Positions 19,590 to 28,781 of a DNA stretch of 64,000 bases are shown here, one piece after another. The translations under genes and the position numbers were made by a program. The notes under the pieces were generated by a model. That model was not told where the DNA came from. It worked only from the letters and a program-made list of their open reading frames with translations, and did no database searches. Origin of the DNA: Criibacterium bergeronii (lineage in GTDB: Bacteria > Bacillota > Clostridia > Peptostreptococcales > Filifactoraceae); contig NZ_MBEW02000008.1 of assembly GCF_001693775.2 (NCBI RefSeq), forward strand, positions 1 to 64,000, read 5' to 3'. Positions within the stretch are counted from its first letter, which is position 1. Every line of letters starts with the position of its first letter.

Positions 19590-21032
19590 CTATTTTTTAA
19601 AAACACTTCCAAATAACACTAGTATCGGATATATCTCCAATCTGCCTGCAATCATAGAAAATGACAACACTATCTTAGTAAAATCGTTGAACCCTGCAAA
19701 ACTTTCCATTGGTCCAACACCATTTAACCCCGGCCCAATATTATTAAACGTAGCTGCAACCGCTGTAAAAGCCGTTGAAAAATCCTCTGTATCTATACTA
19801 ACTACTAAAAATATTGCAAAAAATATAAATATATAAGCAGCAAAATATAATAATACAGAAACCGAAACTTCGTCTTTTAATCCAGCTCCTTCAAATTTTG
19901 TAGTAACTACTCTACCGGGCTGGGTAATTCTTCTCAGCTCACTTTTTGCAAGCTTGAACAAAATCCCTACTCTTGAAACCTTTAATCCCCCTGCTGTAGA
20001 GCCTGCACAAGCACCACAAAACATCAATAGCATCAAAATAACTTTTGAAAACAATGGCCATGCGTTGAAATCTACAGTAGAAAATCCAGTAGTAGTAATA
20101 ATAGATGACACTTGGAAATATATATCCCTCAAAAGTATTAACGAAAACCCATCTTTAAGACCAATATTTATAAATATAAGTACCACTGCACCTACGATTA
20201 TGCCAAGGTATAACCTTAATTCTTCTGATTTTAATGCCTTGCCCATTTCACCAACAAGTATCAAATAATATAAGTTAAAATTGATACCAAATAATATCAT
20301 CGCCGTGGCTATCAAAAGATGTATATAATTACTGTCATAATACGCTACCGACTCAGCCTTTATACCAAAGCCACCAGTACCGGCAGTGCCGAAGGCATGA
20401 ATTAAAGAGTCAAACAAATTCATACCGCCAAGCATAAGTAATACCACCAATACTGCTGTCATAACCAAATAAATGCCATAAAGTATCTTGGCAGTAGACC
20501 TCATTTTTGAAACTAATTTTCCAAAAACTGGACCAGGTATTTCAGCCTGCATCACATGAACTGACTCAAGCCCGGTAGAAGGTAATACTGCAAGCGTAAA
20601 CACCAAAATTCCCATACCACCAATCAAATGGGTAAAGCTCCTCCAAAACAGCATAGAATGTGATAAAGCTTCAACATTTGTAAGTATGGAAGAGCCAGTT
20701 GTCGTAAATCCACTGGCTGTCTCAAAAAAAGCATCTACAACTGATGGTATCTCTCCTGATAAAACAAAGGGCAAGCCACCAAAAAATGATAGCAAAACCC
20801 AAGATAAGGCTACTATTATAAATCCATCTACCGCCTTCATAGACATTTTTTGCGGCTTTACCAATTCAACACTAAAGCCAAGCACTAAAAGTAATGCAAT
20901 AACACTAATAAAGCTATATAAATTATTTTTACCCTCATTATATATTAAAGCAACTATAACTGATGGTATCATCAGCAAAGCTTCGACCTTTAATATATTT
21001 CCTAGGGAATAAATTACAATTTTTTTGTTCAT
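19590..21032 (-). CDS. trkH: TrkH-type potassium uptake channel subunit
   Basis: TrkH is the membrane pore of a K+ uptake system gated by the cytosolic TrkA ring. The 480-aa product is very hydrophobic and shows the repeated selectivity-filter-like segments of the SKT superfamily, including ASGFTTTGSSI, GTGGFG, ITTTGFSTVDF and NNIGPGLNGVG. GACAGSTAGGLKVSR is also typical. The ATG at 21032 is preferred; the GTG immediately upstream is in frame. It lies 8 bp downstream of trkA, so the two form one unit. Confidence 0.95.
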   Translation of the reverse strand: MNKKIVIYSLGNILKVEALLMIPSVIVALIYNEGKNNLYSFISVIALLLVLGFSVELVKPQKMSMKAVDGFIIVALSWVLLSFFGGLPFVLSGEIPSVVDAFFETASGFTTTGSSILTNVEALSHSMLFWRSFTHLIGGMGILVFTLAVLPSTGLESVHVMQAEIPGPVFGKLVSKMRSTAKILYGIYLVMTAVLVVLLMLGGMNLFDSLIHAFGTAGTGGFGIKAESVAYYDSNYIHLLIATAMILFGINFNLYYLILVGEMGKALKSEELRLYLGIIVGAVVLIFINIGLKDGFSLILLRDIYFQVSSIITTTGFSTVDFNAWPLFSKVILMLLMFCGACAGSTAGGLKVSRVGILFKLAKSELRRITQPGRVVTTKFEGAGLKDEVSVSVLLYFAAYIFIFFAIFLVVSIDTEDFSTAFTAVAATFNNIGPGLNGVGPMESFAGFNDFTKIVLSFSMIAGRLEIYPILVLFGSVFKK

Positions 21033-21039
21033 CACTCAC

Positions 21040-22395
21040 CTAGACAAGAATATCATCAATATCAATAATTTCATCATTCTTAGTAACTATAAGGACTAAA
21101 TCATTTTCTCTGATGTCATCCATACCGGTTGGAAAAAACAATCGCCCGTCACGGATAATATATGCAACTAATGTATTTTCTATAAATTGCAAATCAATTA
21201 GCTTCTTTCCAAGAAACTTTGAGTTTCCAGCTACTTGGAACTGCATTGCCTCAACTTGTTCATCAGCTAATGTATATAGTCCAAGTAAATCAGAGTCAAT
21301 AGCACTCATTTGTGACCTCACTGTCCGGATGATTTCATCGGCAATAATTCTTTTCGGATTTACAATAGATTTTAATTTATCCTTATCAAACAGTCTAGTA
21401 ATAGCAGTACGATTTATCTTGGTAATTATCTTTTTTACACCCTTTTCGTAAGCATAAAGTGATGCAAGAGCATTTTCTTCGTCCACACCAGTAAGTGATA
21501 TAAATGTATCGTAGCTCTCTATAACCAATTCATCAAGCAAGTCTTGGTCTGTACCATCTCTATTAATTACGGTCACGTCCTCAAATGTAGAGCTGATATC
21601 TCTTGCCATATCTCTATTTATTTCCACAACTGTAATATCCATATTTAGCCTTTTTAAAAGAGGTAATAGATAGTGGTTCATTCTTCCACCGCCTATTATC
21701 ATAGCTTTTTTAAGTGGCTTTTCATTTAAAAATCCAACACTTTGGTAAAATAACTGCATATCCTTTGGCTGTCCTGTAACATAGACGATGTCGCCCTCGT
21801 GGATTTTTGAGTTGCCATCAGGAATAAATACTTCGCTGTCTCTTTGTATTACGCAAATAATTATATTGAACCGTTTACGAAAATCTTTTAGCAAAGTATT
21901 TTTTACAATGGAATTTGCATCAATGTAAACGCCTATTATAGATACGTCCAAACCCACAAAGGTTTCTACGCTTACAGCGTAAGGATACTTAATCATCCTG
22001 TAAACACTATATGCCGCTTCTTTTTCCGGATTTATTACTAAAGAGATGCCCATAGCCTCTCTTAAAAAACCTAGATTGCCCGAATATTCTGTACCTCTTA
22101 CTCTAGAAATTGTATATTTTGCACCCAATTTCTTAGCAATTATGCTACTTATTAGGTTTGCCTCGTCTTTTTCAGATACGGCTACAAATATATCAGCGTC
22201 TTCAATAGGCGTCTGCTTTACAATTTCTACGTCTGTACCTGAACCTACAATACCATAAATGTCAAATTTTGATGTTAGCCTGTTGAGCACTTCTTCATTT
22301 TTTTCAATTACAGTGACATCACAATTTTCAATACTGGACAGCTGTCTGCAAAGAATACCTCCAACCTTTCCTCCGCCCATTATAATGATGTTCAT
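21040..22395 (-). CDS. trkA: TrkA potassium channel gating subunit, tandem RCK
   Basis: TrkA binds nucleotides and gates TrkH. The 451-aa product has two copies of the RCK unit: Rossmann motifs MGGGKVGGILC (residues 6-16) and IIGGGRMNHYLLP near residue 235, each followed by a TrkA_C domain. This tandem form contrasts with the single-RCK KtrA-type protein at 58.5 kb. GGAGGG precedes the ATG. Gene order trkA-trkH with 8-bp spacing supports a two-gene system embedded in a longer minus-strand transcript. Confidence 0.95.
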   Translation of the reverse strand: MNIIIMGGGKVGGILCRQLSSIENCDVTVIEKNEEVLNRLTSKFDIYGIVGSGTDVEIVKQTPIEDADIFVAVSEKDEANLISSIIAKKLGAKYTISRVRGTEYSGNLGFLREAMGISLVINPEKEAAYSVYRMIKYPYAVSVETFVGLDVSIIGVYIDANSIVKNTLLKDFRKRFNIIICVIQRDSEVFIPDGNSKIHEGDIVYVTGQPKDMQLFYQSVGFLNEKPLKKAMIIGGGRMNHYLLPLLKRLNMDITVVEINRDMARDISSTFEDVTVINRDGTDQDLLDELVIESYDTFISLTGVDEENALASLYAYEKGVKKIITKINRTAITRLFDKDKLKSIVNPKRIIADEIIRTVRSQMSAIDSDLLGLYTLADEQVEAMQFQVAGNSKFLGKKLIDLQFIENTLVAYIIRDGRLFFPTGMDDIRENDLVLIVTKNDEIIDIDDILV

Positions 22396-22417
22396 TTACC
22401 CTCCGCCTTTTGAAAAT

Positions 22418-22825
22418 TTAATTTTCAAATGTATATTTTTCTAACTCCATGTTTAACTTATCTTGAATTTTTTTAAGATTTTCATTTATAACGCACTCAC
22501 CGGTTTTCATATTTCTACTACAATTTACTTGGTCTTGAAGGCATTTATTAATGTATAAATCTCCCTCTATTGCTTCAAGTACGTCCTTGTAAGTAATTTC
22601 CCTAGGCTCTTTCTTTAGATAATATCCACCTTTTACACCTCTATTGGCACTGGTTAATCCTGCAAGGTTTAATTTTCTAAGAATTTTTAATGTGAACCTT
22701 AAAGGAACTTTTAACTTTTCAGAAATAGTGCTGGCGTCTACTACCTTACAGCCACTTTTTGATAAGTAGTCTATAATTCTAAGAGCGTAGTCTGTCTCTT
22801 GTGTTATTCTCAACTTTTTCTCCAT
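22418..22825 (-). CDS. Rrf2-family transcriptional regulator
   Basis: Rrf2 proteins are winged-helix repressors, several of which sense Fe-S status, nitric oxide or cysteine. The 135-aa product starts MEKKLRITQETDYALRII, with the helix-turn-helix ISEKLKVPLRFTLKILRKL and the wing GLTSANRGVKGGYYL. Three cysteines late in the protein (NKCLQDQVNC and GEC) fit an Fe-S ligand cluster, though the spacing differs from IscR. The start at 22825 lies 6 bp after the previous gene's stop; ten more open codons upstream overlap that gene. Its targets are unknown. Confidence 0.92.
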   Translation of the reverse strand: MEKKLRITQETDYALRIIDYLSKSGCKVVDASTISEKLKVPLRFTLKILRKLNLAGLTSANRGVKGGYYLKKEPREITYKDVLEAIEGDLYINKCLQDQVNCSRNMKTGECVINENLKKIQDKLNMELEKYTFEN

Positions 22826-22830
22826 TCCAA

Positions 22831-23709
22831 TTACATTAAAACATTTGAAACCCATAGAAAAATTGTCGCTCCAATAAATACTCCTGATAAAGAAAATAAT
22901 ATCAGAGCCAATCTAGGATATCTTGCCACCAAGTCTTTTATATACTCTATAACTTTGAGCTTTTTCTTTTTTTCTTTCTTATCTGTTAAATCTGCATCTG
23001 AAAGCTGCTGGGCATTTTTTAAGGTTTCTATTTCTTCAACGCTCTCTTCTACCTCTTCTTCTTCCTCTTGTGCAATTTGTTCGTAGATGTCAAATTCTCC
23101 TTTAATTTCTTTTTCAACCTGAGAAATTAATCTACTCATTGAAGAATAGTCCTCTATTACTTGGTCTCTTGACCTACCGCAATTACTACAATGGTCTACA
23201 TTTTTTCCATTGGAAAACCCGCACACACACCTCCAGTTATACATTAGAAGGGCAGATAAGCTGTAGGCATCTTGTCCGGCAACTTTTCTAAGTAGCTCCA
23301 AATCGTCTACATCTAGCTCCTCATCAACGTATTTTTCCATTTTCTCGTAGATTAACTCCAAAGAATTATCATCATCAAAGTGAGCCTGCAAAAGCTTTAT
23401 TTCAATTCTTCTTGTGTCCGGAAAGATTTTATTTAGTCTAAGCTTTGACGCCAAGCCGGTTTGGTCAGGCTTAATTGATATTTCTTCGCCATTCACTAGG
23501 TATGGGTCAGCGTTTATCCTTTCCTCTGAGCCATCGTAAAAGATTGCCTCGTAATCTATTCTTTTAAGTGTGGCAATATGTTTGTTTATTACTCTTATTT
23601 CTACGTTTAAATCTGCTTTTATGCCCATAAGTCTTGCAGAAACTATCTGCACAAAGGCATCTCCGCCTACCCAAATTATTGATGGCTTTAAATCTAATTT
23701 CCTTTGCAT
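22831..23709 (-). CDS. Zinc-ribbon, coiled-coil membrane-anchored protein
   Basis: Not assigned to a named family. An N-terminal domain of about 150 residues is followed by a zinc ribbon with two cysteine pairs (CVC and CSNC within about 18 residues), a glutamate-rich coiled-coil stretch with EEEEEVEE, a lysine-rich patch and a single C-terminal transmembrane helix ending WVSNVLM. The topology suggests a tail-anchored cytoplasmic protein. The start at 23709 (MQRKLDLK) is placed behind GGTGAA; an ATG at 23724 is also open. The gene leads the rrf2-trkA-trkH-rhomboid run. Confidence 0.65.
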   Translation of the reverse strand: MQRKLDLKPSIIWVGGDAFVQIVSARLMGIKADLNVEIRVINKHIATLKRIDYEAIFYDGSEERINADPYLVNGEEISIKPDQTGLASKLRLNKIFPDTRRIEIKLLQAHFDDDNSLELIYEKMEKYVDEELDVDDLELLRKVAGQDAYSLSALLMYNWRCVCGFSNGKNVDHCSNCGRSRDQVIEDYSSMSRLISQVEKEIKGEFDIYEQIAQEEEEEVEESVEEIETLKNAQQLSDADLTDKKEKKKKLKVIEYIKDLVARYPRLALILFSLSGVFIGATIFLWVSNVLM

Positions 23710-23887
23710 ATATTTCACCGACATTTCATAATATTTACAGATATAGTATATTTTATATCAAGACAACGAATTTTACAACTAGTATATATTATGTTAAAAA
23801 ATTTGTTTAAATTTAGCAATAATTACATTATGATTGAGAAAATTCGCTTTATGTTGTAAAATTGTATTCTACCACAAAGGAGGCAAA

Positions 23888-26203
23888 ATGTTTAATAATT
23901 TATGGGATATTAAGGCGATAAATTTAGATAAATTACACTTACAAGAAATTTTTGACCAAAGAAATGTTTATGCTTTTGATGAAAATAAATACTTTTTCCC
24001 AAGTATAGATGCCCTAGGTACCGAAGGCACAATACTTGGTATAGATAAGGCTGTATCAAGGATAAATAAGGCAATTAAAAATAATCAAAAAATTTGTATC
24101 TATGGCGACTATGATGCTGATGGCACTTGCTCTACTGCTATACTTTTAAAAACTTTTAAAGCTCTTGGATACGAAAATGTAACTCATCACATACCCTCAA
24201 GGCTTACAGAGGGATATGGACTAAACAATGATGCAATAAATAAGTTAGCCTCTAACGATGTAAAGCTGATTATAACTGTTGACTGCGGTATAACCTCTGT
24301 AGCAGAAATAGATTTGGCAAATAGCTTAGGTATTGACGTGATACTTACAGACCATCACCATTGTCCCGATGTATTGCCAAAAGCCTACTGCATAGTAAAC
24401 CCCCATCAAGACGGTTGCCCATCTAAATTCAAAAATTTTTGCGGAGCTGGACTTGCTTATAAGTTAGGAGTTTCACTATTAAATTCTAATACTACAGCTG
24501 TTCCCGAAGAGATTTTAGAGATTGCCAGTATTGCCACTGTTGCCGATATAGTGGAGCTTAATGGAGAAAATAGGATAATCGTCCAGCTTGGTCTTAAATT
24601 GATTAAAAAAGGTGTAAACAAAGGCGTAGATGCCCTATTAAAAGTCGCCGGAGTAAAAAATGAAAATGTAGACTCAAGGACATTAGGGTTTGTAATCGGT
24701 CCAAGATTAAATTCCGCAGGCAGGATTGCCCATGCAGATTTGGCACTTAATTTGCTTATGGCAGAAGATGAAGAATATGTAAAAAAATATGCCAGCGAAT
24801 TAAATCAGTTAAACGCAAAAAGGCAGTCAATGGGTGATGAAATATACAATGACAGCGTAAAAAAACTGGATAAAGAAAATTTGAAATCTAATATAGTCAT
24901 TTCTTCCTCAAAAGACTATCACATAGGAATATTAGGCATTGCTGCATCAAGATTAGTAGAAAAATACAACAAGGTTGCTATCGTAATGGCTGAAACTGAT
25001 AAAATTGCCACCGGCTCACTTAGAAGTATTGAGGGATTTAGTATAGTCGATATGCTTGATTATGTTAAGCCTATTACACTAAAATCAGGCGGACACGAAA
25101 TGGCTGGAGGTTTGTCGGTTTCACTGGATAAACTGGATTTATTAAAAGAAAAATTGATTGAATATGTAGATAATTTTTATTCAAAAAATGAATACTGCCC
25201 TACTAAAAAAATCGACCTAATAACTTCTGTAAAAAATCTTACTTTAGATAATTTTGATAGTATTTCAAAATTTGAACCCTTTGGAGTAGGCAACGAAAAT
25301 TTTACTTTTGCATTGACTGATGTAAAATTAAGTTATCCCGGCTACATGGGTAGCGACAAAACTCATTTCTCAGCAAAAATTGAAGATACAAATATCAGAG
25401 CAATTAGATTTAACGCAGCTCAAGAGCTAAAAGATGTGGATTTCAGCAAAAAAATGGACATAGCATTTAGCCTAAACAAAAACACATATAATGGCTATAC
25501 AAATTTACAATTGATGATAGAGGATATGAATTATTCTAATGAAAAAGAAATACATGACAATGACGAATTAAAAAACATACATGATAAAATTATAGATATA
25601 GAGCATGTCAATCAAATTGTTGATGATACGATTTCTGATAAAAATAACGATTTAATTAAAAAAATCAGCCTGAATAAGCTGAAAAAATTAAAAGGAAAAA
25701 CTGCTATTTATTGCTATTACTTAAAAGAGTTAGAATATATCCAAGAAATAATCAAACTATCAGGATTAGAAGATATTGAGGCATTTTTTATTCCTATGGA
25801 AAAAGAAATCGAAAGCTTTGATAACATAGTTTTTCTAAAAAATATATTAAAGCTTGAAGGTTCTAAAAATATTTATCAAGTTCCAATCAAAGATTTCGAC
25901 ATTTATCAAGGCTATTCAGATATTAGAGATAAAATGCTAGTCATGTATCAAGCGTACAAAACTAACGAAATAGTAAAATTATACGATATACTAAAAAAAT
26001 ATAATATTTTAACCGACGAATTTTATGCAATCAACCAAATTTTAAATACCTGCAAACTGGTTGACATATCCTACCCACAAGGCTATAATATAGCAGTAGC
26101 AAAACTTTTAAAAGTAAATAACAAAGTAGATTTGGCAAAAAATAACACCTACCAAGCTTATAATAAATTTTTTAAAATGCAAAGGAGCTCAAATGAATCT
26201 TAA
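23888..26203 (+). CDS. recJ: RecJ single-strand DNA 5'-3' exonuclease
   Basis: RecJ degrades single-stranded DNA from the 5' end during recombination and mismatch repair. The 771-aa product has DHH-phosphoesterase motifs DYDADG (74-79), VDCGIT with D132, and DHHHCP (155-160), plus the DHHA1 motif SGGHEMAGG. An OB-fold region and a long Firmicutes-type C-terminal extension follow. The start at 23888 lies behind AAAGGAGG; 18 open codons upstream are not family-like. apt overlaps its 3' end by 11 bp, the arrangement common in Firmicutes. Confidence 0.96.
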   Translation: MFNNLWDIKAINLDKLHLQEIFDQRNVYAFDENKYFFPSIDALGTEGTILGIDKAVSRINKAIKNNQKICIYGDYDADGTCSTAILLKTFKALGYENVTHHIPSRLTEGYGLNNDAINKLASNDVKLIITVDCGITSVAEIDLANSLGIDVILTDHHHCPDVLPKAYCIVNPHQDGCPSKFKNFCGAGLAYKLGVSLLNSNTTAVPEEILEIASIATVADIVELNGENRIIVQLGLKLIKKGVNKGVDALLKVAGVKNENVDSRTLGFVIGPRLNSAGRIAHADLALNLLMAEDEEYVKKYASELNQLNAKRQSMGDEIYNDSVKKLDKENLKSNIVISSSKDYHIGILGIAASRLVEKYNKVAIVMAETDKIATGSLRSIEGFSIVDMLDYVKPITLKSGGHEMAGGLSVSLDKLDLLKEKLIEYVDNFYSKNEYCPTKKIDLITSVKNLTLDNFDSISKFEPFGVGNENFTFALTDVKLSYPGYMGSDKTHFSAKIEDTNIRAIRFNAAQELKDVDFSKKMDIAFSLNKNTYNGYTNLQLMIEDMNYSNEKEIHDNDELKNIHDKIIDIEHVNQIVDDTISDKNNDLIKKISLNKLKKLKGKTAIYCYYLKELEYIQEIIKLSGLEDIEAFFIPMEKEIESFDNIVFLKNILKLEGSKNIYQVPIKDFDIYQGYSDIRDKMLVMYQAYKTNEIVKLYDILKKYNILTDEFYAINQILNTCKLVDISYPQGYNIAVAKLLKVNNKVDLAKNNTYQAYNKFFKMQRSSNES

Positions 26204-26717
26204 AGAGTATATAAGAGAGATACCAAATTTTCCAAAGGAAGGCATCAGCTTTAAGGACATTACTACACTTATAAAAGATAAAAAAGCCTATAAATACGCA
26301 ATAGATAAATTAGCTGAAAATCTAAAAAATAAAAATATAGACTACATCATAGGACCTGAGGCTAGAGGCTTTATAATAGGTGCTCCAGTAGCATACGCAT
26401 TAGGAGTAGGTTTTGTACCAATCAGAAAAAAAGGCAAACTTCCCGGCACTACCTTATCAAAAACCTATAAGCTTGAATACGGTGAGGACACCATCCAAAT
26501 CCACGATGACGCCATACCAAAAGGCAGCAGAGTAGCCATAGTAGACGACCTAATCGCAACCGGCGGTACAGTAAATGCAATCATAGACATGATAGAAGAT
26601 TTAGGCTCACAAGTAGTATCATGCCAGTTTATAATAGAACTAACCGCACTTAATACCAACGAAAGATTAAAACAGTACGATATTAATACATTAGTGCAGT
26701 ATGATGATAAGGAATAA
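26193..26717 (+). CDS. apt: Adenine phosphoribosyltransferase
   Basis: Apt salvages adenine to AMP using PRPP. The 174-aa product has the family start LKEYIREIPNFPKEGISFKDIT, the GPEARGFIIG loop, and the PRPP-binding motif VAIVDDLIATGGT. AAAGGAG within the end of recJ precedes the ATG, so the two genes are coupled. Length is normal. In many Firmicutes relA follows apt, but here a strong terminator follows and no relA is present. Confidence 0.97.
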   Translation: MNLKEYIREIPNFPKEGISFKDITTLIKDKKAYKYAIDKLAENLKNKNIDYIIGPEARGFIIGAPVAYALGVGFVPIRKKGKLPGTTLSKTYKLEYGEDTIQIHDDAIPKGSRVAIVDDLIATGGTVNAIIDMIEDLGSQVVSCQFIIELTALNTNERLKQYDINTLVQYDDKE

Positions 26718-26767
26718 AAATATATAGATTTTTTATTTTTCATAGTTAATATAATTTATTTATTGTT

Positions 26768-26811
26768 AAAATGCCCCAAAACATTTATTTTATGTTTTGG
26801 GGCATTTTATA
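26768..26811 (+). terminator. Strong rho-independent terminator after apt
   Basis: AAAATGCCCCAAAACAT (26768-26784) and its perfect complement ATGTTTTGGGGCATTTT (26792-26808) make a 17-bp stem with a 7-nt loop. It lies 50 bp after apt. A/T runs on both flanks make it potentially bidirectional. Confidence 0.9.
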
Positions 26812-26941
26812 ATCATACTAGTGTACTTCTAATAATTATATTTTTTAAAGTATAGAAATTGAGTTTATATTATTTGTTAAAAAGTTTTAAATATTTTATA
26901 TTAACATAAATTATCCTTTTTATTTATATTATACATTATTT

Positions 26942-26957
26942 TTACAAACGTTTGTAA
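26942..26957. promoter_or_regulatory. 16-bp perfect palindrome upstream of rml promoter
   Basis: TTACAAACGTTTGTAA is a perfect palindrome whose AAACGTTT core resembles operators of LacI/CcpA-type regulators. It is 60 bp upstream of the -35 box of the rmlB promoter, within the 409-bp gap between apt and rmlB. A regulator is not identified, and the operator role is inference. Confidence 0.4.
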
Positions 26958-27017
26958 TATTTATTAGTTAATTTATCAAATAATTTCCATAATTTGTATA
27001 TAATCAACTTGGGTTTG

Positions 27018-27046
27018 TTGACATCCCTAGAATTGACCGTTATAAT
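27018..27046 (+). promoter_or_regulatory. Perfect-consensus sigma-A promoter of rmlBC operon
   Basis: TTGACA (27018-27023) and TATAAT (27041-27046) are separated by exactly 17 nt, matching all 12 consensus bases. Transcription would begin near 27053, leaving a leader of about 74 nt before the rmlB start. The rest of the gap is AT-rich without visible coding potential. Confidence 0.9.
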
Positions 27047-27126
27047 TAAAGCAATATATCTTTTTAAATTATCGCTCATATGATTATGTAAATATATTAT
27101 AGAATTTCTTTAAAATTAGGAGCATT

Positions 27127-28188
27127 ATGAAAAATATTTTAGTCACTGGTGGAGCAGGCTTTATTGGCTCAAATTTTATAAAATATGTGTTAGAAAAAAA
27201 CGAATATAACGTTATAAATCTAGACTTATTGACATATGCAGGCAACTTAGAAAACTTAAAAGATATATCTAACCCTGACAAATACACCTTTATAAAAGGC
27301 GATATCTGCGACAAAGACTTAGTACAATCAATTTTTGAAAAATATGACATCGACACAGTAGTCAACTTTGCGGCAGAGTCTCATGTGGACAGAAGTATCG
27401 AAAATCCGGAAATATTTTTACAGACAAACGTATATGGTACAGTAAATTTATTAGAAAATGCAAAAAAATACTGGAAAATAGACAAAGAAAATAAGTACAG
27501 CACAGAATATAAACAAGGAGTAAAATATCTACAAGTCTCCACTGATGAAGTATACGGAGCACTTGGCAAAGCAGGAATGTTCACAGAAGATACTAACATA
27601 CAGCCAAACTCTCCATACTCTGCCTCAAAAGCGAGTGCCGACCTATTTGTAAGAGCTTATCACAACACATTTGGACTGCCTACAAATATCACTAGATGCT
27701 CAAATAACTATGGTCCATACCAATTTCCTGAAAAATTAATCCCACTAATGATAAACAACTGCATAGAAAATAAATCTCTTCCGGTTTACGGAGATGGTAT
27801 GCAAATCAGAGACTGGTTACACGTAAAAGACCACTGCACCGCCATATTTACAGTGTTACAAAAAGGCAAAATCGGGGAAGTTTACAATATCGGTGGAAAC
27901 AATGAAAAAGCTAATATAGAAATCGTAAAATTGATAATAAATGCCCTTGGAAAATCTGAGGATTTAATCACCTATGTAAAAGACAGACCTGGGCATGACA
28001 GAAGATATGCAATAGACAACAGCAAAATCACAAATAAGCTTGGATGGAGTCCATCTTACACATTTGAGCAAGGAATAAAAGAAACAGTCCAGTGGTTTAT
28101 AGATAACCAAGAATGGATGAAAAATATAGTCTCAGGCGATTATATGAAATATTATGATAATATGTATAAAAAAGCTGAAATAAAATAA
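27127..28188 (+). CDS. rmlB: dTDP-glucose 4,6-dehydratase
   Basis: RmlB (RfbB) converts dTDP-glucose to dTDP-4-keto-6-deoxyglucose, the second step of dTDP-rhamnose synthesis. The 353-aa protein is an extended SDR enzyme with NAD motif GGAGFIGS (8-15), catalytic D140-E141 in STDEVYG, and Y164-K168 in PYSASKAS. The conserved RCSNNYGPYQFPEKLIPLM region is also present. AGGAG precedes the ATG. It leads a four-gene operon with rmlC and two glycosyltransferases. The genes for RmlA and RmlD are absent from the window. Confidence 0.97.
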   Translation: MKNILVTGGAGFIGSNFIKYVLEKNEYNVINLDLLTYAGNLENLKDISNPDKYTFIKGDICDKDLVQSIFEKYDIDTVVNFAAESHVDRSIENPEIFLQTNVYGTVNLLENAKKYWKIDKENKYSTEYKQGVKYLQVSTDEVYGALGKAGMFTEDTNIQPNSPYSASKASADLFVRAYHNTFGLPTNITRCSNNYGPYQFPEKLIPLMINNCIENKSLPVYGDGMQIRDWLHVKDHCTAIFTVLQKGKIGEVYNIGGNNEKANIEIVKLIINALGKSEDLITYVKDRPGHDRRYAIDNSKITNKLGWSPSYTFEQGIKETVQWFIDNQEWMKNIVSGDYMKYYDNMYKKAEIK

Positions 28189-28197
28189 GAGGTAAAA

Positions 28198-28761
28198 ATG
28201 TCAAATTTTAAGTTCACACCAACCTTTATAAAAGGAATGTTCGTCATAGAGCCAAAAGTATTTGGAGACAATCGTGGCTACTTTATGGAAACTTACCACA
28301 AAGAAGATTTTGTAGCCGCCGGTATAACTGACGAATTTGTCCAAGACAACGAATCCTCTTCCAAAAAAGGTGTACTACGAGGACTTCACTATCAAACAGA
28401 GCATACCCAAGGAAAATTAGTCAGAGTAATAAATGGCGAAGTTTTTGACGTAGGAGTAGATTTGCGTAAAAACTCTCCTACCTATGGCAAATGGTATGGC
28501 GAAATATTGAGTGCAAAAAATAAAAAGCAGTTATATATTCCAAAAGGCTTTGCCCATGGATTTGTAGTATTGTCAGACATTGCCACCTTCACATATAAAT
28601 GCACAGACCTGTATGACCCACAGCACGAAGGCGGCATAGCATGGGACGACAAAGATATAAATATAGATTGGCATTTAGACGGCATAAACGAAATTATTCT
28701 TTCTGACAAAGATAAAAATAGAAAAACCCTTGCAGAAGCAAAAATAGAATTTGATTGTTAA
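28198..28761 (+). CDS. rmlC: dTDP-4-dehydrorhamnose 3,5-epimerase
   Basis: RmlC (RfbC) epimerises dTDP-4-keto-6-deoxyglucose at C3 and C5. The 187-aa cupin-fold protein has DNRGYFMETYHKEDF, the catalytic histidine H64 in LRGLHYQ, and the IPKGFAHGFVVLSD segment typical of the family. AGAGGT precedes the ATG, 9 bp after rmlB. Length is normal. Together with rmlB it implies a rhamnose or related deoxy-sugar donor; the other pathway genes must lie elsewhere. Confidence 0.96.
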   Translation: MSNFKFTPTFIKGMFVIEPKVFGDNRGYFMETYHKEDFVAAGITDEFVQDNESSSKKGVLRGLHYQTEHTQGKLVRVINGEVFDVGVDLRKNSPTYGKWYGEILSAKNKKQLYIPKGFAHGFVVLSDIATFTYKCTDLYDPQHEGGIAWDDKDINIDWHLDGINEIILSDKDKNRKTLAEAKIEFDC

Positions 28762-28781
28762 TATTAGGAAGTAAAAACTTA

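Noticed and set aside
19590-22395. Treating the two potassium systems as a duplication
   Set aside because: The trkA-trkH pair has a tandem-RCK regulator and longer pore, and the ktrB-ktrA pair a single-RCK regulator. They are distinct families, both common in Clostridia.
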